Translations under genes and position numbers: made by a program
In this document: piece after piece, positions 16,409 through 23,433 of the stretch
How positions within the stretch are numbered: position 1 is the first letter of the stretch
Layout of the letters: each line of letters starts with the position of its first letter
Assembly: GCF_001665235.1 (NCBI RefSeq)
Contig: NZ_LZSC01000063.1
Span: 62,001 to 126,000 of the forward strand
DNA: 64,000 nucleotides
Source of the DNA: Mycobacterium sp. 1100029.7
GTDB lineage: Bacteria > Actinomycetota > Actinomycetes > Mycobacteriales > Mycobacteriaceae
Direction of reading: 5' to 3'
Notes under the pieces: model-generated
What the model was told of the DNA's origin: nothing
Database searches by the model: none
What the model saw: only the letters and a program-made list of their open reading frames with translations

Positions 16409-18045
16409 CAGTCGTTCACCCGTGCCTGCAGTTCGGCGCGCACGATCTTCCCGGTGCTGCTGCGGGGCAGTTCATCGAGCACTGAAATCTCCCGTGGGAC
16501 TTTGTAATTGGCGAGGTTGTCCCGGACATGCTGCTTCAGTGTCTCGGGTGTGGTCGTCGAACCCGGCGCGAGCACCACGAATGCGGCCAGCCGCTGGCCG
16601 TACTGCTCGTCGTCCACCCCGATCACCGCGGCCTCCGCCACCTCGGGGTGCGCGGCGAGCGTCTTCTCCACCTCGATCGGGTAGACGTTCTCGCCGCCGG
16701 ACACGATCATCTCGTCGTCGCGGCCGACCACGAACAGCCGTCCCGCCTCGTCGAGATAGCCGACGTCGCCCGACGACATGAACCCGGCATGGAAATCCTT
16801 ACCTTTGCCGGTCGAACCCTCGGTGTAGCCGTCGAATTGGGTGTCGTTGCGCACGTAGATGGTGCCGACCTCGCCGGTGGGCATTTCGTTGAATTCCGGG
16901 TCCAGGATCCGGATTTCGGTTCCGCCCGCGGGTTTGCCCGCGGTGTCGGGCGCGGCGCGCAGGTCCTCCGGTGTAGCCGTGGCGATCATGCCGGCCTCGG
17001 TCGCGTTGTAGTTGTTGTAGATCACGTCGCCGAATTGGTCCATGAAGGCGGTGACGACGTCGGGCCGCATCCGGGAACCCGACGCCGCGGCGAAGCGCAG
17101 GGTGCGTCCGCTGTAGCGGTTGCGGACCTCGTCGGGCAGCTCCATGATGCGGTCGAACATCACCGGGACCACGGCCAGGCCGGTCGCCCGGTGGCGGTCG
17201 ATCAGGTCCAGCGTGGCCTCGGGGTCGAACTTGCGCCGGGTGACGATCGTGCAGGCCATCGACGCCGCGAAGATCAACTGCGAGAAGCCCCACGCGTGGA
17301 ACATCGGCGCCACGATCACGATCGTCTCCTCCGCGCGCCACGGCGTGCGGTCCAGGATCGCCTTGAGCGTGCCGATTCCGGCTCCGCCGCCAGACTGCTT
17401 GGCGCCCTTAGGGCTTCCGGTGGTGCCGGAGGTCAGCAGGATCATCTTGCCCTTGCGGCCGGTGCGCCGGGGCTGTCCGCCGAGGTGCTCGGTGATCAGC
17501 CGCTCGACGGTCAGCTCGTGCTCGCCCTCGGTCCAGGCCACGATGCGGGTGGCATCGGGCCGGTCGGTCAGCGCGCGGTCCACGGTGGCGGCGAACTCCT
17601 CGTCGTAGATGGCGGCGTCGACGCCCTCCCGGTTGACCACCTCCGCCATCGCCGGCCCGGCGAACGACGTGTTCAGCAGCACCACATCGGAGCCGATCCG
17701 GTTGGCGGCCACCAGCACCTCGACGAAACCCCGGTGGTTGCGGCACATGATCCCGATGACCTGCGGCTGGCCCGACGGCAGGCCCTGCAGTGCCGCACCG
17801 AGGGCGTTGATCCGCGCGTCGAGTTCGCGCCAGGTCAGGGTGCCGACTTCGTCGATCAGGGCGGGACGGTCCGGGCAGCGCTGGGCCGCCCCGGCGAAGC
17901 CCACGGTCATGCCCATGCCTTCGCGACGCATCGCGGCAGCCATCTTCAGGTAGCGGTCGGGCCGCATCGGCGCGATCATGCCGGCGCGGCGCAGCGTGGC
18001 CACGACGCCCAGCACGCCACGGGCCTGGTCCAGAGGAGATGCCAT
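16408..18045 (-). CDS. fadD12: Fatty-acyl-CoA/acyl-AMP ligase FadD12
   Basis: 545 residues of the ANL adenylating family. Motifs: the phosphate-binding loop LTSGTTGSPKGA, then YNNYNATEAG, and the hinge region YLDEAGRLFVVGRDDEMIVSGG. A C-terminal Lys lies in the RSSTGKI segment. The enzyme activates a fatty acid as acyl-AMP and then acyl-CoA. It is preceded 3 bases upstream by an acyltransferase gene and overlaps lipO by one base, so acid release, activation and re-esterification enzymes are made from one mRNA. The exact chain-length preference cannot be read from sequence. The start MASPLDQARGV is the first Met of a complete N-terminal domain. Confidence 0.93.
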   Translation of the reverse strand: MASPLDQARGVLGVVATLRRAGMIAPMRPDRYLKMAAAMRREGMGMTVGFAGAAQRCPDRPALIDEVGTLTWRELDARINALGAALQGLPSGQPQVIGIMCRNHRGFVEVLVAANRIGSDVVLLNTSFAGPAMAEVVNREGVDAAIYDEEFAATVDRALTDRPDATRIVAWTEGEHELTVERLITEHLGGQPRRTGRKGKMILLTSGTTGSPKGAKQSGGGAGIGTLKAILDRTPWRAEETIVIVAPMFHAWGFSQLIFAASMACTIVTRRKFDPEATLDLIDRHRATGLAVVPVMFDRIMELPDEVRNRYSGRTLRFAAASGSRMRPDVVTAFMDQFGDVIYNNYNATEAGMIATATPEDLRAAPDTAGKPAGGTEIRILDPEFNEMPTGEVGTIYVRNDTQFDGYTEGSTGKGKDFHAGFMSSGDVGYLDEAGRLFVVGRDDEMIVSGGENVYPIEVEKTLAAHPEVAEAAVIGVDDEQYGQRLAAFVVLAPGSTTTPETLKQHVRDNLANYKVPREISVLDELPRSSTGKIVRAELQARVND

Positions 18046-18048
18046 GGC

Positions 18049-18864
18049 TCAGCCCAGGATCGGGAAGCGACGCTTGGCGGCGAGTGCCTTGAGGGCCTCC
18101 TGCATCACGGAGCGCACGTGGGCGTCGACCTCGTCGATGTCGGGGTCCTCGCCGAACTGCGCGGTGATGTCGATCGGTTCCAGCACCTGGGTGACGATCT
18201 TGGTCGGCAGGGGCAGATTGGGCGGGATGGCGGCGCTGAACCCGAACGGGAAGCCGAACGAGACCGGCAGGATGGCGCTGCGCAGCAGCCTCTTGATGCC
18301 CAGCCGTTCGGCCAGCCAGGTGCCGCGGGTCAGATACAGCTGTGTCTCCTGGCCGCCGATGGACACCGCGGGGACGATCGGCACACCCGCCTCGATCGCG
18401 GTGCTCACATATCCCTTGCGGCCGTTGAAGTCGATCACGTTCTCGGCCAGTGTCGGCCGGTAGGCGTCGTAATCGCCGCCGGGGAAAACGACGACCACGC
18501 CGCCGGAGCGCAATGCCGTCGCCGCATTCTCCCGGTTTGCCCGGATGTAGCCGGCGCGCCGGAACAACCCACCCGTCACGCCCAGGAACAGGATGTCGTG
18601 GCTGAGTGTGTAGACCGGTCGCTCGTAGCCGAACTTCTCGTAGAAGTCGATGCTGAAGATCGGCACGTCCATCGGGAACATGCCGCCGGAATGATTGCCG
18701 ACGACCAGCGCTCCGCCTGCTGGGAAGGTGTCCAGGCCGTGCACCTCGGACCGGAAATACCTCTTGAGCACCGGGCGCAACACACCCATCAGGCGCTGGG
18801 TCAGCCCCGGGTCGAAGTGGCCGATCTCGGGGTCGTCACCGTTGGTATCGCTCACTTCGCTCAC
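18049..18864 (-). CDS. PlsC-like lysophospholipid/glycerophosphate acyltransferase
   Basis: 271 residues. The acyltransferase core shows VVGNHSGGMFPMDV, in which His and Asp stand for the HX4D-type catalytic pair with wider spacing, and later VVVFPGGDYDAYRP and GVPIVPAVSIGGQE, matching blocks II and III of the family. Members transfer acyl groups to glycerol-3-phosphate derivatives. It starts with GTG 18864 after a G-rich site (AAGGGGGC), with another in-frame GTG three codons later. As the first gene of the operon with fadD12 and lipO it probably uses acyl-CoA made by FadD12. Position matches Rv1428c. Confidence 0.85.
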   Translation of the reverse strand: MSEVSDTNGDDPEIGHFDPGLTQRLMGVLRPVLKRYFRSEVHGLDTFPAGGALVVGNHSGGMFPMDVPIFSIDFYEKFGYERPVYTLSHDILFLGVTGGLFRRAGYIRANRENAATALRSGGVVVVFPGGDYDAYRPTLAENVIDFNGRKGYVSTAIEAGVPIVPAVSIGGQETQLYLTRGTWLAERLGIKRLLRSAILPVSFGFPFGFSAAIPPNLPLPTKIVTQVLEPIDITAQFGEDPDIDEVDAHVRSVMQEALKALAAKRRFPILG

Positions 18865-19390
18865 CGATGCCCCCTTTGGCGTCGCTCGAGAGTTCCCGCG
18901 CTGAGTCCCTCGATGGTAGCTAGGGCTTTTAGTGAACAGCTAACAGGCAAACCATCGGATACCGGCACTGCCCGTCCGGTATGGGTGGACGGCCGATGGC
19001 CGGGAGGGAAACGGCCTGCATTTGCAACGTGTTCGAGGTAACAGCGCGATGGAGGGCAAGTTTTCCGTCACACCGGGGCGGCGGCGCCGGCAGTGCCGCG
19101 CCCCGCTGCCCTATCCGCGCGCAGCGCTCTCGAAAGATGCTGCGGCGCAATATCATTGGCCTCAATACGGCGACGGGCGGACTATGGATAAGCGTCTGTT
19201 CGACCAATGATCGCTGCTGGTAGTTCTAACCTACCGATCGCCGCGCCGGTCGTCTGACCGCATCGGTAAAACCGGCGTTGGTGCGGTGCGAGCAAATGCG
19301 ACCTAACCAGGTGGCCGATTCATCTGGTGTTGGCCGAATTCGGGGAGTTATGGTTACCGCCACCACTGAACTGCAGGCGAGAGAGAAGCA
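18865..19390. other. Intergenic region of 526 bp, no gene supported
   Basis: Between the divergent acyltransferase and 157-aa genes. Short open frames here (for example 18981-19223 on the plus strand) have Cys/Arg-rich unnatural composition and no ribosome site, so I do not call them. M. tuberculosis carries several genes (Rv1429-Rv1435c, including a PE gene) in the equivalent gap before gap, so this may be a deletion or scar in the present lineage, or an insertion in the other. Confidence 0.5.
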
Positions 19391-19864
19391 ATGGACTTCG
19401 CTGGTTTGTCCGACGAGCGGTCGGCTCCGACGCACGTGTCGACTAGTTCTCGGGATCGGTGCGGTCGTCCGCTACACGGTGCCGCGGTCCGCCCCAGTTC
19501 GGGGCGTCTTCGACAGGGCACGGCCTCGTCGACCGCCAGCCGGGCTGCGGGTGCGGTGGAGCGAGACATCACCGCGGTGGACACGGCAGATCAGCGCCAG
19601 GCGGACTATTTTCTGCGTCTGCTCATGCAGAATCGCCGGTTGATCGATCAGCGGATCGACGGCTATTACAAGGCGATCGCCGTCGCGGAAGCCAGGGGCG
19701 ACGAGGAAGCCGCCTCGGTGTTCCGGCGCACCGCGCGAGTCGAAGAGCGGGAGCGCAAAGCTCTGGAAACTATGGTCGAAAACCTGCGCCGCCGCTTTCC
19801 TCTCGACGCGCCGGAGCTGACCCCGCCGAATGCGCGGGGATCACGGCGGCTGGTGAACCGGTAG
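19391..19864 (+). CDS. Hypothetical helical protein, 157 aa
   Basis: I do not recognise a family. The first 55 residues are Ser/Arg/Gly-rich and look disordered; residues about 56-135 are strongly helical and charged (DQRQADYFLRLLMQNRRLIDQR, then RRTARVEERERKALETMVENLRRR, both amphipathic). ATG 19391 follows GAGAGAAG at a reasonable distance; an in-frame GTG at 19556 would give just the helical part. There is no signal peptide or membrane helix. Its coding nature is supported by the regular amphipathic pattern of the second half; the N-terminal part is less certain. It lies upstream of gap on the same strand, separated by 174 bases. Confidence 0.5.
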   Translation: MDFAGLSDERSAPTHVSTSSRDRCGRPLHGAAVRPSSGRLRQGTASSTASRAAGAVERDITAVDTADQRQADYFLRLLMQNRRLIDQRIDGYYKAIAVAEARGDEEAASVFRRTARVEERERKALETMVENLRRRFPLDAPELTPPNARGSRRLVNR

Positions 19865-19939
19865 GGCCGCGCCGACCAACGGCCCCCCTCATGGCGTAGC
19901 GGAGCTGCGTCGTCTAGCTCGGCGTTTATTTCCTTGAAA

Positions 19940-19959
19940 GTCCGGGACTTCTACCGGAC
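19940..19959. promoter_or_regulatory. Inverted repeat upstream of gap
   Basis: GTCCGG and CCGGAC form a perfect 6-bp inverted repeat with an 8-base spacer. A TAGGCT -10-like box follows at 19984-19989, giving a predicted transcript start near 19996 and a leader of about 40 bases. The repeat could be an operator for the glycolytic operon; no regulator is identified. Confidence 0.3.
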
Positions 19960-20038
19960 CCGCAACCGTTGTGCCTACTGATCTAGGCTGATGGCCAGGG
20001 TTTCACCACCAGACTCAGGGAAGACGAGGGAGACACAA

Positions 20039-21058
20039 GTGACAGTCCGAGTAGGCATCAACGGCTTCGGTCGAATCGGACGCAATTTCTATCGTGCGTT
20101 GCTGGCCCAGCGGGAGCAGGGCGGCGCCGACATCGAGGTGATCGCGGTCAACGACCTCACCGACAACGCCAGCCTGGCGCATCTACTGAAATTCGACTCG
20201 ATCCTGGGTCGGCTGCACCACGACGTCACCCTCGAGGGCGAGGACACGATTGTGGTCGGCCCGGCCAAGATCAAGGCGCTCGAGGTCCGCGAGGGCCCGG
20301 CCGCGCTGCCGTGGGGCGACCTCGGCGTCGACGTCGTCGTCGAATCCACCGGGATCTTCACCAACGCGGCCAAGGCCAAGGGCCACCTGGACGCCGGCGC
20401 GAAGAAGGTGATCATCTCCGCGCCCGCCACCGATGAGGACATCACCATCGTGCTCGGCGTCAACGACGACAAGTACGACGGCAGCCAGAACATCATCTCC
20501 AACGCGTCGTGCACCACGAACTGCCTCGGTCCGATCGCCAAGGTCCTCAACGACGAGTTCGGCATCGTCAAGGGTTTGATGACCACCATTCACGCCTACA
20601 CCCAGGACCAGAACCTGCAAGACGGACCGCACAAGGACCTGCGTCGGGCGCGTGCCGCCGCGCTGAACATCGTGCCGACCTCCACCGGCGCCGCCAAGGC
20701 CATCGGCCTGGTGCTGCCGGAGCTGAAGGGCAAGCTCGACGGTTACGCGCTGCGGGTGCCGATACCCACGGGTTCGGTCACCGACCTGACCGCCGAGCTG
20801 AAGAAGTCGGCCGGCGCCGACGAGATCAACGCCGCGATGAAGGCCGCCGCCGAGGGGCCGCTCAAGGGCATCCTGAAGTACTACGACGCGCCGATCGTGT
20901 CCAGCGACATCGTCACCGACCCGCACAGCTCGATCTTCGACTCCGGTCTGACCAAGGTGATCGACGATCAGGCCAAGGTGGTCTCCTGGTACGACAACGA
21001 GTGGGGTTACTCCAACCGCCTCGTTGACTTGGTCGCGCTGGTCGGCAAGTCGCTCTAG
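20039..21058 (+). CDS. gap: Glyceraldehyde-3-phosphate dehydrogenase
   Basis: 339 residues, the standard length. It oxidises glyceraldehyde 3-phosphate with NAD to 1,3-bisphosphoglycerate. The N-terminus MTVRVGINGFGRIGRN is the NAD-binding start; the catalytic Cys is Cys158 in SNASCTTNC. VKGLMTTIHAYT and SWYDNEWGYS are further family blocks. The frame is open to 19991, but GTG 20039 has a good GAGGGAG ribosome site 6 bases upstream and gives the conserved N-terminus. pgk starts 2 bases after the stop and tpiA overlaps pgk, forming a compact glycolytic operon. Confidence 0.96.
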   Translation: MTVRVGINGFGRIGRNFYRALLAQREQGGADIEVIAVNDLTDNASLAHLLKFDSILGRLHHDVTLEGEDTIVVGPAKIKALEVREGPAALPWGDLGVDVVVESTGIFTNAAKAKGHLDAGAKKVIISAPATDEDITIVLGVNDDKYDGSQNIISNASCTTNCLGPIAKVLNDEFGIVKGLMTTIHAYTQDQNLQDGPHKDLRRARAAALNIVPTSTGAAKAIGLVLPELKGKLDGYALRVPIPTGSVTDLTAELKKSAGADEINAAMKAAAEGPLKGILKYYDAPIVSSDIVTDPHSSIFDSGLTKVIDDQAKVVSWYDNEWGYSNRLVDLVALVGKSL

Positions 21059-21060
21059 CC

Positions 21061-22311
21061 GTGGGCGTTCCGAACCTCGAAGATCTTCTGTCCGAAGGAG
21101 TTTCGGGTCGCCCGGTGTTGGTGCGTTCCGATCTCAACGTGCCCCTGGACTCCGATGCCGGGGGAGCGGCCGCGATTACCGATCCGGGCCGGATCACCGC
21201 GTCGATACCGACGCTGAAGGCGCTGCTGGACGGCGGCGCCAAGGTGGTGGTGACCGCGCACCTGGGCCGCCCCAAGGGCGGGCCCGACCCCAAGCTCTCG
21301 CTGGCGCCGGTTGCGGCCGCGCTGTCCGAGCAGCTGGGCCGGCACGTCCAGTTGGCCGGTGACGTGGTGGGCACCGACGCGCTGGCCCGCGCCGAGGGTC
21401 TGACCGACGGTGACGTCCTACTGCTGGAGAACATCCGCTTCGACGCGCGCGAAACCAGCAAGGACGACCGCGAGCGGCTGGCGCTGGCCAAGCAGCTAGC
21501 TGAATTGGTTTCTCCGGGAGGGGCTTTCGTCTCCGACGGGTTCGGGGTGGTGCACCGTAAGCAGGCGTCGGTCTACGACGTCGCAACGCTGCTGCCGCAC
21601 TACGCCGGCACGCTGGTGGCCGAGGAGATCCGGGTGCTCGAGCAGCTGACCAGCTCGACCACCCGGCCCTATGCGGTGGTACTCGGTGGGTCGAAGGTGT
21701 CCGATAAGCTCGGCGTCATCGAGTCGCTGGCGACCAAGGCTGACAGCATCGTGATCGGCGGCGGAATGTGCTTCACCTTCCTTGCCGCGCAGGGCTTTTC
21801 GGTGGGCAATTCGCTTCTCGAAGAAGAGATGGTCGACACCTGCCGCCGGCTGCTGGACACCTACGTCGACGTGCTGCGACTGCCGATGGACATCGTGGTG
21901 GGCGAGAAGTTCGCCGCCGACTCGACACCGCAGATCGTTGCGGCCGACGCGATTCCGGGCAACGCGATGGGCTTGGACATCGGGCCGCAATCGGTGAAGC
22001 GGTTTGCCGCGTTGCTGTCCAACGCCCAGACGGTGTTCTGGAACGGCCCGATGGGCGTCTTCGAGTTCCCGGCGTTCGCCGCGGGCACCCGGGGGGTCGC
22101 CGAGGCCATCGCCACGGCGACCGGCAAGGGCGCGTTCAGTGTGGTCGGCGGTGGTGACTCCGCGGCCGCGGTGCGCGCGCTCGGCATCCCCGAAGGTGAC
22201 TTCTCGCACATCTCCACCGGCGGTGGTGCATCGCTGGAGTACCTGGAGGGCAAGACGCTGCCCGGCATCGAGGTGCTGGGCAGCCCGCAGCCGAGTGAAG
22301 GGAAGTCATGA
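21061..22311 (+). CDS. pgk: Phosphoglycerate kinase
   Basis: 416 residues. It transfers phosphate from 1,3-bisphosphoglycerate to ADP, the step after Gap. Seen: RSDLNVPLDS (substrate loop), AHLGRPKGGPD, LLLENIRFD, LGGSKVSDKLGVI, and the C-terminal nucleotide-binding segments VFWNGPMGVFE and GGGDSAAAV. GTG 21061 lies just 2 bases behind the gap stop, and the 3' end overlaps tpiA in an ATGA, so the three genes are translated from one mRNA. Nothing unusual is seen in the sequence. Confidence 0.96.
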   Translation: MGVPNLEDLLSEGVSGRPVLVRSDLNVPLDSDAGGAAAITDPGRITASIPTLKALLDGGAKVVVTAHLGRPKGGPDPKLSLAPVAAALSEQLGRHVQLAGDVVGTDALARAEGLTDGDVLLLENIRFDARETSKDDRERLALAKQLAELVSPGGAFVSDGFGVVHRKQASVYDVATLLPHYAGTLVAEEIRVLEQLTSSTTRPYAVVLGGSKVSDKLGVIESLATKADSIVIGGGMCFTFLAAQGFSVGNSLLEEEMVDTCRRLLDTYVDVLRLPMDIVVGEKFAADSTPQIVAADAIPGNAMGLDIGPQSVKRFAALLSNAQTVFWNGPMGVFEFPAFAAGTRGVAEAIATATGKGAFSVVGGGDSAAAVRALGIPEGDFSHISTGGGASLEYLEGKTLPGIEVLGSPQPSEGKS

Positions 22312-23093
22312 GCCGCAAGCCACTGATCGCCGGCAACTGGAAGATGAACCTCAATCATTTCGAGGCCATCGCCCTGGTGCAGAAGATCGCGTTCGCGCTG
22401 CCCGACAAGTACTACGACAAGGTCGACGTGACGGTGCTGCCGCCGTTCACCGATCTGCGCAGCGTGCAAACGCTGGTCGACGGCGACAAGCTGCGGCTGA
22501 CCTACGGCGCCCAGGACGTGTCGCCGCACGACTCGGGCGCCTACACCGGTGATATCAGCGGCACCTTCCTGGCCAAGCTGGGCTGCACGTTCGTCGTCGT
22601 CGGGCACTCCGAACGCCGGACCTATCACCACGAGGACGACGCTCTGGTGGCCGCCAAGGCCGCCGCGGCGCTCAAGAACGAGCTGACCCCCATCGTGTGT
22701 GTCGGCGAGCACCTGGACATCCGCGAGGCCGGCAAGCATGTCAGCCATTGCGAGAAGCAGGTCCGCGAGTCACTGGCCGGGCTGTCGGCCGAGCAGATCG
22801 CCAAGACCGTGATCGCCTACGAGCCGGTCTGGGCGATCGGCACCGGGCGGGTGGCCAGCGCCGCCGACGCACAGGAGGTCTGCAAGGCGATCCGCGAGCA
22901 GCTCGCCGAACTGTCCTCGCGCCAGGTCGCCGACAGCGTGCGGGTGCTCTACGGCGGCTCGGTTAACGCCAAGAACGTCGGCGAACTCGTCGCGCAGGAC
23001 GACGTCGACGGCGGACTGGTCGGGGGCGCTTCGCTGGACGGCGAGCAGTTCGCCACCCTGGCCGCCATCGCGGCCGGCGGACCTCTTCCGTAG
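22308..23093 (+). CDS. tpiA: Triosephosphate isomerase
   Basis: 261 residues. It interconverts dihydroxyacetone phosphate and glyceraldehyde 3-phosphate. The active-site Lys is in AGNWKMNLN near residues 9-17, the electrophilic His in VVGHSERR, and the catalytic Glu in VIAYEPVWAIGTG with loop 6 following. The phosphate-binding end YGGSVNAKN and GGLVGGASL is complete. ATG 22308 overlaps the pgk stop by 4 bases. It is the third gene of the gap-pgk-tpiA unit. Confidence 0.96.
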   Translation: MSRKPLIAGNWKMNLNHFEAIALVQKIAFALPDKYYDKVDVTVLPPFTDLRSVQTLVDGDKLRLTYGAQDVSPHDSGAYTGDISGTFLAKLGCTFVVVGHSERRTYHHEDDALVAAKAAAALKNELTPIVCVGEHLDIREAGKHVSHCEKQVRESLAGLSAEQIAKTVIAYEPVWAIGTGRVASAADAQEVCKAIREQLAELSSRQVADSVRVLYGGSVNAKNVGELVAQDDVDGGLVGGASLDGEQFATLAAIAAGGPLP

Positions 23094-23134
23094 CCGGGCC
23101 GAGCGTCGGTTTCGGCTACCCCCGCCGCATTGGG

Positions 23135-23140
23135 TAGGGT
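23135..23140 (+). promoter_or_regulatory. -10 box TAGGGT of secG (leaderless type)
   Basis: TAGGGT ends 6 bases before ATG 23147. secG thus appears to have its own leaderless promoter in the 53 bases after tpiA. Confidence 0.4.
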
Positions 23141-23146
23141 AGGCGC

Positions 23147-23380
23147 ATGGTTTTGGCCCTTCAGATCACCCTGGTGGTCACCAGCATCCTGGTGGTGCTG
23201 CTGGTGCTGCTGCACCGCGCGAAGGGTGGCGGTCTGTCCACACTGTTCGGTGGTGGGGTGCAGTCCAGCCTGTCCGGGTCGACGGTGGTGGAGAAGAACC
23301 TGGACCGGCTGACGGTGTTCGTCGTCGGCATCTGGCTGGTGTGCATCATCGGCATGGCGTTGCAGATCAAGTACCGCTGA
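23147..23380 (+). CDS. secG: Preprotein translocase subunit SecG
   Basis: 77 residues with two transmembrane helices (LALQITLVVTSILVVLLVLL near residues 3-22, and VFVVGIWLVCIIGMAL near 56-71) joined by the conserved Gly-rich loop KGGGLSTLFGGG. SecG is the small accessory subunit of the SecYEG channel that exports unfolded proteins. Its position directly behind tpiA is typical for actinobacteria. Length and topology are normal. Confidence 0.94.
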   Translation: MVLALQITLVVTSILVVLLVLLHRAKGGGLSTLFGGGVQSSLSGSTVVEKNLDRLTVFVVGIWLVCIIGMALQIKYR

Positions 23381-23433
23381 TCCGCTGATCTCTCGGCGGG
23401 CGCACCGCACGATCCGCACCGATACTGGAACGC

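Noticed and set aside
16528..19041. 837-codon plus-strand frame opposite fadD12 and the acyltransferase
   Set aside because: Composition is His/Arg/Gly-rich without any family pattern, a typical GC-rich antisense shadow. The minus-strand proteins are clear.
18981..19223. 80-codon ORF in the gap upstream of the 157-aa gene
   Set aside because: No ribosome site; Cys/Arg-rich composition unlike real proteins of this genome.
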